DNA of 30,388 nt from Oehlia diaphana. Taxonomy: Eukaryota > Glomeromycota > Glomeromycetes > Glomerales > Glomeraceae. The notes beneath the pieces were generated by a model that saw only the letters and a list, made by a program, of their open reading frames with translations, was not told the origin of the DNA and searched no databases. Of the stretch, positions 22,401 to 30,388 are shown piece by piece. A program made the position numbers and the translations under genes. How positions within the stretch are numbered: position 1 is the stretch's first letter; the number at the start of each line of letters is the position of its first letter. The stretch is from NCBI GenBank assembly GCA_003833135.1, contig QZLH01000952.1, positions 4,640-35,027 of the forward strand. The letters run 5' to 3'.

Positions 22401-22822
22401 ATAGAAAATTATTCGACAAAGAATTTTGCTATGATGATGAAAATTTTACATTCGAGGCTTCTATTCAAATGCAATCGAAGGCCTATGCGTGGTATTATGT
22501 AACATATCATCCTTCTGAACGGTCAGAAGAAAATATGATATCATTTCCTTGGATTGTGGGAGATATTTTATGTAAAATTGCTTTAAAAAACCATCCTATT
22601 AGCAGAAGAAATGATCCTGTCAGAAATTTACAGCAATCACGACAACTACCGGAACAATCTAGACAACCACCACAACAATCTACTGTAAATCACAATAATT
22701 TTACTACAAAACGCTCAGATATTAATGTCAATAATTGTAGCAAAGATTTATTCAATAGTTTCAATAGTAACAATATAGACGATGATATATTAAATTTGAG
22801 AAAATCAATTTTGACGAGATAA
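19463..22822 (+). CDS. Cellular RNA-dependent RNA polymerase (RDR/QDE-1 family), two exons, 1,089 aa
   Basis: An RNA-silencing RdRP that makes double-stranded RNA from single-stranded templates to feed Dicer. Exon 1 is 19463-21666, then a 90-bp intron GTATGT...AATTAG (21667-21756), and exon 2 is 21757-22822. The joined frame is 1,090 codons with TAA. Family motifs in order: YVFSDGIGKIS (460-470), QFRMAGYKG (492-500), SQRKFE (a variant of the usual PSQxKF), LNRQAITLL, RNPCFHPGD (683-691), and VFPQVGERDIPNQC leading to the catalytic loop GGDLDGDDF (726-734). All three metal-binding Asp (728, 730, 732) are present. The intron falls right after this loop and the frame resumes TIIYDEDLIP. The C-terminus is a disordered Gln/Asn/Ser-rich tail (RNLQQSRQLPEQSRQPPQQS). 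The ATG is at the end of an A-rich leader. The motif set is that of eukaryotic cellular RDRs, not a viral polymerase. Confidence 0.95.
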
Positions 22823-22922
22823 CCATATTTTTCCAATTTGGAATGTTGGCACAAATTTTAAAACCTTATATAATTATTTATTATGATTATATTTGGCTAT
22901 ATAAACCTATATTATTATAGGT
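22823..22922 (+). other. RdRP 3' flank
   Basis: A short AT-rich region between the RdRP stop codon and the tandem hairpin array; the RdRP 3' end presumably lies here or in the array. No clear AATAAA was seen. Confidence 0.3.
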
Positions 22923-23136
22923 ATAGTTTTCTGTTATATTATTATATAGTTTAGTATATATTCTATATAAACATTTATATCATAGTTTTATTATTATATA
23001 GTTTAGTATATAAACTATATAAACGTTTACATCATAGTTTTATTATTATATAGTTTAGTATATAAACTATATAAACGTTACGGCATAGTTTTATTATTAT
23101 ATAGTTTAGTACATATGCTATATAAACGGTTACATT
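22923..23136. repeat. Tandem array of about four 51-59 bp hairpin-forming units
   Basis: Units start ATAGTTTTATTATTATATAG at 22923 (variant), 22982, 23034 and 23085. The centre of each is a palindrome, ATAGTTTA-GTATA-TAAACTAT, followed by ATAAACG. Units 2 and 3 are nearly identical and the outer ones are diverged, as expected for an array that expands and contracts from the middle. It begins 100 bp after the RdRP stop codon, so it may be part of that gene's 3' UTR. Confidence 0.8.
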
Positions 23137-24178
23137 ATTAGTTATATTATGTAGGCTCGTATAAGGTCAATTACATATATTATATTATACAATAAATATA
23201 TTTTTTATGATTATTTTAAATATTCGTATACTGTAAAGTCCTCAGTGAAATAATAAACGTTACAATACATCGATGTCCAAAAATTTAATTTTACTAAAAC
23301 CTTACCTTTTTTTTACTTAAATAGAAAAAATTTCGGTTTGCATATAAATCATTGCATGGACAATACATGTTAGATGGGGCTCTTCATATAATCCTTTAAA
23401 TATAAAAAGTAACTTACAAGAAACCGTATATAGGCAATTTTTTGAAATTTTTATTTAGTACGTAATTCGCTATCGAAATGCCATGCTTCAAATATCAGGA
23501 TAAAGGTTATTACGATTTCTATTAACATTACATCAAAATAAATATTTTTAATAGATTTCTAGTTTTAAATGAAAAATTTTTTATTATGGAATCTAATATG
23601 CCACCTCTTGTTCGTTATAAAATTTCAATTATTGGTCATATATAGGTTATATGTTTAATTCCGAAGAATTCCTTAAACAAAGCAAAAATGAAGTTAATAA
23701 ATTAGTAAAGAATTTTTTTGTTTCCTTTTTTTCGTCAAATCCATTAATAATTTTAATTTTTATATGGTGGGTATGCGTATGAAGTCAAGTGACGAAGTAA
23801 GACTCCGTGCAGTAGTGTTTCGATCCGGATAAAACCTCAAATATTTTAACGTGAGATTATGATTAAAAAAGGTTACAAATTTCGGCTTTGAGTGGACTAT
23901 AATTTCGGCCAGAATTAAAATAATATTATTCCATAAATTTTTATTAATTTTGGTGGTCCCAGCCTAAATTAACCGAGCCGGTATCCGGATAAAAACCGGA
24001 TAAAACCGCTACGGATCCGTACGTGATGCGTAGATCATCCCCTTTTTGGATAATTCCAGCAGCATTACGTAATTCCGGCCCTGAAAGATGAAAGATCAGC
24101 GAATACAATGAAGTTTATAGCAACTTTACTCACTTGACGCAATCATTTTACTAATGTAATACGAGTCTATCAAATAAG
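23137..24178. other. Intergenic, with a G/C-richer relic ending in an inverted 14-mer
   Basis: From about 23820 to 24083 the sequence is less AT-rich and holds repeated TCCGGATAAAA words (23824, 23984) and CCGGATAAAACC (23997). ATAATTTCGGCCAG is at 23899-23912 and TAATTCCGGCCCTG at 24070-24083. It looks like the remains of a non-autonomous transposon, perhaps hAT-like by its CAGGG terminus, but no pair of ends was closed. A short frame at 23586 (MESNMPPLVRYKISIIGHI) stops after 19 codons. Confidence 0.4.
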
Positions 24179-24186
24179 TATATAAG
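24179..24186 (+). promoter_or_regulatory. TATA box in front of the broken coiled-coil gene
   Basis: TATATAAG lies 58-65 bp upstream of the ATG at 24244, with a CT-rich leader and ACCATGG around the start. This is a well-preserved promoter even though the gene is damaged. Confidence 0.5.
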
Positions 24187-24243
24187 ACGCCTTAAACTTT
24201 CAAACCTCCCTTCATTTTTTTCCACCATAGTTGTTCTTTTACC

Positions 24244-24881
24244 ATGGATCTTGTCACTAGTTATTATAATGATCCGGATACTTTCAAAAATATAAATGCA
24301 TCTCTCTTAAATTCTATTACTTTCAATAAAAAGGAATTGACGGAAATAAATATGGTAAGCGAAATCAACAAGATGAACGTTATTTATTATGAGTTACTTG
24401 AAGCTAATGGAGAACTAAATACTTGTACTTCAAATCACAGAACAACAAAATGAAATTACAAACAATACTTTTACTCTCACCAAAAATATATTAAGTAAAT
24501 TAAAATGAAAAGAAATATTACGTTTTAGGGACAAGAGCTCCGCCTTAAATATCAAAATCAGAACAAGGTTGGGGTTTGTTGATTATTACAGAATAGTAGA
24601 TGCTTTTAATATGAAAAATTTATAATAACAATGTTAATTTTGGAAAGGAGTATGATGAATGTTTGTCGAATTTAAAGAAGATTTTAAGTGAATTAAAAAT
24701 ATCTCTTGAAGAATTTGAATTACTATTTAGACTAAAAAACGAAAGTAATCTTGAATTTCATCAAGATAAAATTAAAACGTTGGATGAAGCTAAAAAAGAT
24801 CTTGAAACAGATTTTTCAGATGATTTAAAAGAATTCAAAAATCCGTTAAGAAAGCTTATCAATGCATTGGAGAGTTGGTAA
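24244..24881 (+). pseudogene. Broken coiled-coil protein gene, family unknown
   Basis: The ATG at 24244 (MDLVTSYYNDPDTFKNINAS) opens a 69-codon frame that ends at 24453. Shifting frame near 24420 continues sensible helical sequence (LQITEQQNEITNN, then ILSKLK) to a stop, then EILRFRDKSSALNIKI. After another shift near 24620, NFGKEYDECLSNLKKILSEL leads into a 72-codon Lys/Glu/Leu-rich stretch ending LRKLINALESW with TAA at 24879-24881. The charged, heptad-like composition suggests a coiled-coil cytosolic protein. At least two frame changes and one stop make it a likely pseudogene, although undetected introns could explain part of this. No catalytic motif is seen and I do not recognise the family. 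Confidence 0.5.
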
Positions 24882-24887
24882 TGAAAT

Positions 24888-25010
24888 TGCTTATTAGTCA
24901 ATCGTCTATGGTGCGAGGTTTCTGTTAGAATTTTACGGAGAAATGTTTGAATTATAGTACTACCTTAATTGAGTCAAAAGAATTTTACATTATTATTTGT
25001 GGTTTATAGT
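24888..25010 (+). pseudogene. F-box gene fragment
   Basis: Immediately after the coiled-coil frame, codons from 24888 read CLLVNRLWCEVSVRILRRNV, the second half of a Rhizophagus-type F-box (compare LVNKTWCEIIIPILWKNPW in the intact gene at 16076-17497). TGA at 24948-24950 follows from a one-base loss; in the next frame NYSTTLIESKEF continues the family pattern. The beginning of the F-box and the whole LRR part are missing, so this is a relic. Confidence 0.65.
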
Positions 25011-25398
25011 CGTTAAATAGTGAAAAGTTAATACTGAAAAAGTAAAATAATATTATATTGCATTCTGCATTTTTTATATAAATAATAAAACTCTTTGCAT
25101 TTGTATTTATAATTCATTAATTTGCAACAAAAATAAATCGACAAATAATCTTTTTTACGTTTGTGATTGTTGTAAATTAGTTTTCTTTTTCGCTCCTTAA
25201 TTTACTTGTTCTTTATACAATACGCACAATTCTAATTAGTTCTTTTCACTCGATTTAAATTAATTTATTTTTTTCACTAACGATATTATCTTCTTTCAAA
25301 TTATGTCCTTTTATAAAATCAAGTTAGTTTAACAAATGAAAAATGGTGAAAATATTTTGAAGCTTAAAAAAAAAAAAAAAAAAAAAAAGTCCTTTTAC

Positions 25399-25800
25399 GT
25401 TCAATTTGATACTCCTTTTTCTTCATACAGTAAGCCGCTGCTGCTTCAGCTGAATTTAGTCACGTGATCATTTATTTGAGATTAAACCCGTAAATTCTAG
25501 ATTTTTACTGTCCTCATTTATAATTCCAGCATCGTAAGCGCATTTGCGCATAATCTTCATGGCTTGACTATCAAATTCGACCGGAATCTTTATAAATTAC
25601 AGTAAGTTTAATAAAAGGTTCTATTAAAAAAAAGTCACTATAACAAATATGAAACATATATAACCGTCATAATAATTAATAAAAAAGTCAATTTTTTGCC
25701 ATTTAGTATTTATAGTTTCTTTTATGGCTTTATCCATTTCTCGAAGATAATCTGTTATGGCAGTCTTAAAATGATTCGTATAATAATTTTTGATTGAATA
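25399..25800 (-). pseudogene. Hsp70-like ATPase relic
   Basis: Minus-strand pieces match the N-terminal ATPase domain of the Hsp70-like proteins expanded in Rhizophagus. From 25800 to 25687: FKTAITDYLREMDKAIKETI, ending KWQKID. From 25587 to 25489: IPVEFDSQAMKIMRKCAYDA, then GIINEDSKNLEFT. From about 25451: AEAAAAYCMKKKEYQIE, equivalent to the EPEAAAxYC segment of the family. Stops occur between the first two pieces. A GTTTAATC...AATTCAG interval (25486-25452) could be an intron. The phosphate-binding loops on both sides are absent; a 23-bp A run (25366-25388) lies just past the last piece. Probably a dead fragment, unless missing exons lie further away. Confidence 0.65.
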
Positions 25801-27325
25801 CTAGCGCTAGCTAGACTAGTACATAAAAAGCTAGAGTACTGAGTTTAAAGGCCATTTAATGCGAGTCCATTCACATTACTCGTTTTTCGGCCTTAGTTGC
25901 TCGGGCTTCGTTAGTTACTATGTCAATACACTCGCTGTGATTACCACAAGAAAAAATAGTATTGTGTACAAGTGAATTTCAAACATACAGTATTCTTCAT
26001 GCATTAACGATCATTAATATATTTTTTGCTGAGCATCACTATAAATAAATTCGCTAAAATGGTTAGATTATCCCGAAATAGGTACTGCGCCGTTTCTTCT
26101 GTGCAATTTTGACACCAGAAAAAATAAGAAATTCGTTCACGCTTATTTTCAAACATATATTAATATATTAATAAAGCATTTGTATATCTGCTCATACCGG
26201 TTTTATATATAACTGTGTATTATACATTAATGGTCACAATATAAAGTACTTTTGTTGAATATCACGGAATATAATCTCTGATATAGGACGCTTCGTTATT
26301 ATTATTATTTTTTTTTTTTTTTTTTACAATGAAGCACAGAATATTAATCGACATATTAATCAAATTTGCGACTACACCTCATTTCAAACATTTTTCATAT
26401 AAGCAAGAGTTTTCAATACATGTCCTCAATTCGCACATTTATTTTTGTTTATTAAATGTCTATTTCAAATAATAGTTTCATTACGTATCTTCATTAAAAT
26501 TTCAAATATCCACACGTGATTAAAGGTTTGTCACTCATTAAATTTAACATGTGATTGACTATTTTAGAAATTTTCCGGCTATCTTTATGAGACCGGGAAA
26601 TAAATCAGCACAATGTTATGAAGGTAATCATGAGTAACACTTAGTGCGACAGTGGATTACATAATATTACTTAAGATTTTACTCCTGAAAAATATAAATC
26701 TTGCCTATTTATTTGTCGCATTATTTATCTAATATAAAAAAACAGTATACGCAAATAAGGATTCGGAATATATAAATAATATAATTAGTTAATTACCCGA
26801 TATTATCCGATTGAATTAACTGGTTAACCGATATTGCCGCTTTTGGGATGCTCAACCGGTTAACCTTATTTAAAATAATGACATTTAAAATAAAAGAGGT
26901 CGAATAAACATGAAAAAGTTAATTTTTTGTAAATACAAAAATGACAAATAACTTTTGGAACGTTGTGTGCCATTTTTTATTACGCCCAAATACAATGCGT
27001 CATTTCCATGAATATTTTACTAACGTAATTTGGTAAGTTTAAATGGATAAAAAAAGGCAAACATGTAAAAAGCGTACATTTCTCACTTCAGAGATATATA
27101 TATAAATTCAATATATTAATTATACTTCTTACTTTTAGTCTTTCGCATCAATAAATGTACCAAACGATCTTTCTAGGATCCATTCTATTTATATTTTAAA
27201 GCGTGTTCGTAAACAAAAATTGGTAAAAAATTATGAATTTTATTGAGTTTTATTATTTTATCTTGTTTTTTTTAGAAAGATAAAATTTTGGGACAAGATT
27301 ATTAATGTCACGCAATTTTTTTCTT

Positions 27326-27371
<46 letters not shown>

Positions 27372-27551
27372 ATAGAATTGTGTCGGATGAAGTGAAACTG
27401 GTTAAGAATATCTTGATCTTTATTTATTACGAGTGTTTAGAACGATTCTTATATTAATAAGATCCTTGGAAATGTTTGAAGAAAACTCTTTGAATACAGA
27501 ATGTCAAAAATTAGAAATTATTACTCAAAAAGAATCAAGAGATAAACTGGT
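25801..27551. other. Intergenic, small coding-like scraps and poly-T
   Basis: On the minus strand about 25975-25880 reads SECIDIVTNEARATKAEKRV without a start codon, and near 27490-27577 (+) there is NTECQKLEIITQKESRDKLV. Both look like decayed exons of unknown proteins. GGTTAACC palindromes occur at 26822 and 26859. CACACGTGAT is at 26511. T runs lie at 26308-26326 and 27328-27370. No complete gene. Confidence 0.4.
27328..27370 (+). repeat. Poly-T tract, 43 bp
   Basis: An uninterrupted run of T preceded by CT-rich sequence, 180 bp before the satellite array. It could be the poly-A tail mark of a minus-strand retroposed sequence or simple slippage. Confidence 0.7.
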
Positions 27552-28520
27552 GCGTTTATTCCTGGAAAAGTTATATTAGACTTTTTTTTTACTAAAGGAC
27601 GTTCAATTTATCATGCGGAGCCTAGATCGGTATTGATTTAGAAAATACTTGTCGACCTTAGTTTTTGACTAGCATCGTCGTGACTCGTGATCAACGGATG
27701 AGGATTATTCAGAGCGTTTATTCTTGAAGAAGTTTTATTAGGCCTATTGGGTCTTGTTTTACTAAAAGACATTTAATTTATCATGCAGAGCCGAGATCAG
27801 TATTGATTTGAGAAAAAATTTATGTCGACCTTAGTTTTTGACTAGCATCGTTGTGACTCGTGATCAACGGATGAGGATTATTCAGAGCGTTTATTCCTGG
27901 AAAAGTTATATTAGACTTTTTTTTTACTAAAGGACGTTCAATTTATCATGCGGAGCCTAGATCGGTATTGATTTAGAAAATACTTGTCGACCTTAGTTTT
28001 TGACTAGCATCGTCGTGGATCGTGATCAACGGATGAGCATTATTCAGAGCGTTATGCGGAGCCTAGATCGTAAATTTATGTCGATCTTGGTTTTTCTTCG
28101 TGACTGTGAAAAAAAAATCAACGGATGAGTATGACCCGTTTTATTCTAATTTTATAATCTGCGGGACTTTTTTTTTTACTAAAGTCATTATTTAATTTAT
28201 CATGCGGAACCGAAATTGGTATTGATTTGAGAGAAACTATTTGTCGACCTTGGTTTTTAACTAGCATCGTCGTGGCTCGTGAAAAAAAAAATCAACGGAT
28301 GAGGGTTATTCGGAGCGTTTATTCTTGGAATAGGTTTATTAGACTTTTTTTTATTAAAGGACGTTTAATTTATCATGCAAAGCCGAGATCGGTGTATCAT
28401 GATCAACGGATGAGCATTATTCAGGGCGTTTATTCTTGGGAAAGTTTTATTTTTTCGTGCAGAACGAGATTAGTAAGAAATTTATATCGACCTTAACATC
28501 GTCGTGGAGTATGACCTGTT
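27552..28520. repeat. Degenerate satellite array, unit about 162 bp
   Basis: Units begin GCGTTTATTC and start at 27552, 27714, 27887, 28049 (internally deleted), 28314 and 28426, with a further degenerate unit around 28160. Conserved blocks are TTTATCATGCGGAGCC, AGATCGGTATTGATTT, GTCGACCTTAGTTTTT, ACTAGCATCGTCGTG and GATCAACGGATGAG. Units 1 and 3 (27552-27713 and 27887-28048) are almost identical while unit 2 differs, so the last expansion copied a two-unit block. The 162-bp length is a multiple of three, and one frame reads FIPGKVILDFFFTKGRSIYH, but every unit contains stops, so I treat it as non-coding. Confidence 0.85.
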
Positions 28521-28705
28521 TTATTCTAATTTTTAAAATTTGCGGTGCACGCTGAAATATTCGTGGTATTTTTTTTTTTTTTTTTTTTGTATTTTATTTT
28601 GTAAATTTGGTTTATTTTAAAAATGTATACATACATATGTATAATAGGATAAAATCTATTAAATCATCTAAAAATTTTTACAAAAACTAGTTACAGATTT
28701 TTTTT
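28521..28705. other. Short spacer with poly-T
   Basis: The satellite end is followed by a T run (28569-28587) and AT-rich sequence containing the 3' flank of the F-box gene. Confidence 0.4.
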
Positions 28706-30169
28706 TTAAAAAAGAAAAATATTTGGATCTGTGAAATCATAAGTTTCTATAGGTAAATTATAATTTAAAAGAGTAACTTCATTCTTATCCAAAGAATCAT
28801 TACTATATTGTTTAACTATTCCTTTAAGTTTATAATTTTCTATTAAATCAGTAAGTTCATTATTAATTCTACTAAATTTTAATAACATTGGATTTCTACC
28901 TTTCCAATTATCAAAGAAAAATTTTAAAGATTTTAATTTAGGAGCTTCATAAAAATCAAATTCAAATTTATATAATCTAATTGGTGAAGATTTAGTTAAT
29001 AATTCAAATAATTTATCCCAATTAAAAGTGAATAAATCACTAATTATAAAAGATAATTCATTTAAATTTTGACAATTAATTAATAAATTTTCTAATTCAA
29101 AAATATTACAACTTCTAAAAACTAATTTAAGATATTCAAGTTTTGGACAATTTTGATGAATAACTTGAATAATTTTTTTGTTATTAATATCATCATGACT
29201 AATATAATCAATTTTTATTTCAATAAGATTTCCACTAGTATTTTCAATTATATTTGATAAAGCTTTAACTGGTACTCTACTAGCTCTTAAAATTTGTAAA
29301 TAAGGTAAAGATAAATTTTCCAACCATAAAGTATTTTTAAAATTACCATAATCATCATCTAATTCTAATATTTTTAAATTTATAAGGGAAGAAAGAATTT
29401 TTGTAGTAGGTTGTTTAGCTAATTTAAAATATTGTAAAGTATTTGCATGTTTAATTAAAGAATTTTCAAGAATTTTACAAAATGATTCATCACTTTTTGT
29501 ATAATTAGTTAAAAAATGAACGTTCAATAATTTTTTTTGTGAATCAATTAATTTAATAATATTATAATTATTATTTTCAAGATCAATAATAAGTTCCAAT
29601 TCTTTAATTGATTTACAAATATTAATTAAACCAATTAAAATATGATCATTTATACTCGTATTAAAACTAAGAAATTTAATTTTTGAAATAGAAATTTTTG
29701 ATTTAGGATTATTAAAAATTTTATAATCAAAATTTTGTGAAATAAAAAAATGAGTAAATTTCGTATTTTCATTATTAATAAAAAGGTTATAAATTTCATT
29801 TTTAATAATTAATATATTAGATTTTGAATAATTATAAATAATAGTATTAATTATTCTATCAATAGCATTTAAATTTAAAATTTTACAAAAATTTATATAA
29901 TTAAATAAAGGTTTTTGATAATAATAAAAAATATCAATTCCTTGAATTTTTAAATCATTTTTTGATTTTTCTGATAAATGTGATATGATTATATTAAATA
30001 ATATTTTATCCTTTTCCCATTTTAAATATTTCCAAGGATCTTTCCATAAAATTGGTATGATTATTTCACACCAAATTTTATTTACTGTAAGTATTTGATA
30101 AAGATCTTTTTTATCATTGTGAATTTCTTCGAATATTAATAAAAGAATATCTCTGTTTAATTTCAACAT
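28706..30169 (-). CDS. F-box-like protein with LRR-like repeats, 487 aa (paralogue)
   Basis: Second intact member of the F-box family, single exon, start ATG at 30169 and TAA at 28706-28708. The F-box covers residues 4-48 (LNRDILLLIFEEIHNDKKDL, then LTVNKIWCEIIIPILWKDPW). LRR-like strands follow, for example LINLKILELDDDYG, LENLSLPYLQILRA, NCPKLEYLKLVFRS and LEYL/LNELSFII segments. Alignment by eye with the gene at 16076-17497 is colinear over nearly the full length (SFCKILENSL, IIENTSG, KLFFDNW/KFFFDNW and GRHPMLL/GRNPMLL shared). The last about 25 residues (NEVTLLNYNLPIETYDFTDP) are extra. It would act as a substrate receptor of an SCF ubiquitin ligase. Composition is extremely Ile/Asn/Lys-rich because codons end in A or T. 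No introns. Confidence 0.88.
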   Translation of the reverse strand: MLKLNRDILLLIFEEIHNDKKDLYQILTVNKIWCEIIIPILWKDPWKYLKWEKDKILFNIIISHLSEKSKNDLKIQGIDIFYYYQKPLFNYINFCKILNLNAIDRIINTIIYNYSKSNILIIKNEIYNLFINNENTKFTHFFISQNFDYKIFNNPKSKISISKIKFLSFNTSINDHILIGLINICKSIKELELIIDLENNNYNIIKLIDSQKKLLNVHFLTNYTKSDESFCKILENSLIKHANTLQYFKLAKQPTTKILSSLINLKILELDDDYGNFKNTLWLENLSLPYLQILRASRVPVKALSNIIENTSGNLIEIKIDYISHDDINNKKIIQVIHQNCPKLEYLKLVFRSCNIFELENLLINCQNLNELSFIISDLFTFNWDKLFELLTKSSPIRLYKFEFDFYEAPKLKSLKFFFDNWKGRNPMLLKFSRINNELTDLIENYKLKGIVKQYSNDSLDKNEVTLLNYNLPIETYDFTDPNIFLF

Positions 30170-30182
30170 TTTTCTTTTTGAA

Positions 30183-30232
<50 letters not shown>

Positions 30233-30266
30233 TTTTTTTTTTTTTATAAATTTTAAAAAAAAATTT

Positions 30267-30302
<36 letters not shown>

Positions 30303-30350
30303 TAAGAAAGAAAAAAAAATGAAATGAAGAGGAGGAAAAAAATTTAAAAA

Positions 30351-30388
<38 letters not shown>
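30170..30388. repeat. Alternating poly-A/poly-T blocks upstream of the F-box gene
   Basis: The end of the window is a series of T and A homopolymers (T then A from about 30183 to 30228, further T/A blocks to 30300, and again after 30340) interrupted by GAAATGAAGAGGAGG at 30320-30334. The blocks are self-complementary. Their exact lengths may be assembly or base-call artefacts. Confidence 0.65.

Noticed and set aside
19463..22822. Viral origin of the RdRP
   Set aside because: The DLDGD loop, FSDGIGKIS and RNPCFHPGD motifs are those of eukaryotic cellular RDRs, and the gene has a spliceosomal intron.
22923..23136. CRISPR-like array
   Set aside because: Units are contiguous, with no unique spacers, and the host is eukaryotic.
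17740..24083. A single large hAT transposon carrying the RdRP
   Set aside because: The 8 bp outside the two CAGGG ends (TCGAAAAT-like on the left, AAAGATGA on the right) do not match, and no transposase lies inside. The inverted repeats are reported only as a lead.
28227..28496. 89-codon + strand frame inside the satellite
   Set aside because: It is a by-product of the repeat array. Equivalent frames in the other units are broken by stops and there is no promoter or conserved start.
1..30388. tRNA or rRNA genes
   Set aside because: I scanned by eye for T-loop GTTCRA words with pairing arms and rRNA-like GC-rich blocks and found none that hold up; tRNAscan-SE and Infernal would settle this.

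Overview
The window looks like nuclear DNA of an arbuscular-mycorrhizal fungus of the Rhizophagus type (Glomeromycotina). The inference rests on very AT-rich sequence, short GT-AG introns of about 60-90 bp, and above all the mix of gene families: TKL-like protein kinases with a Cys-pair leader, F-box/LRR-like proteins, Hsp70-like ATPases, ML-domain secreted proteins, cytochrome P450s, cellular RNA-dependent RNA polymerase (RdRP) and Tc1/mariner transposons. No bacterial-style operons, rRNA or CRISPR are present.

Layout. 1-668 (-): decayed Tc1/mariner transposase running off the left edge. 834-2454 (-): TKL-like kinase gene with four visible pieces and two frame breaks. 3679-3852: two copies of an ACGCGTAAAC motif in front of a 29-codon ORF. 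4816-5235 (-): kinase relic. 6721-8435 (-): intact two-exon cytochrome P450 (541 aa). 9989-10168: near-palindromic element with perfect 32-bp arms. 12286-12735 (+): secreted ML-like protein with a clear TATA box. 13456-13771: Tourist/Harbinger-like MITE with TAA target duplications. 16076-17497 (-): F-box-like protein. 19463-22822 (+): two-exon RdRP (1,089 aa), followed by a hairpin-forming tandem array (22923-23136). 24244-25010 (+): broken coiled-coil gene abutting an F-box fragment. 25399-25800 (-): Hsp70-like relic. 27552-28520: degenerate satellite with a 162-bp unit. 28706-30169 (-): second F-box-like paralogue. 30181-30388: poly-A/poly-T blocks.

The genes do not form a pathway. Four or five appear intact (P450, ML protein, two F-box genes, RdRP). 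They lie among fragments of the same expanded families and non-autonomous mobile elements, so this reads as a repeat-rich, duplication-prone compartment. The RdRP is the gene with the clearest cellular role (RNA silencing), and its surroundings hold several inverted or palindromic repeats. Exact 14-bp inverted repeats (CAGGGCCGGAATTA) lie 6.3 kb apart on either side of it. I see no proof that these repeats work together with the RdRP. The less familiar observations are a P450 that lacks the acidic residue of its I-helix motif, the hairpin array after the RdRP, the 162-bp satellite, and a recurrent CACGTGAT octamer.
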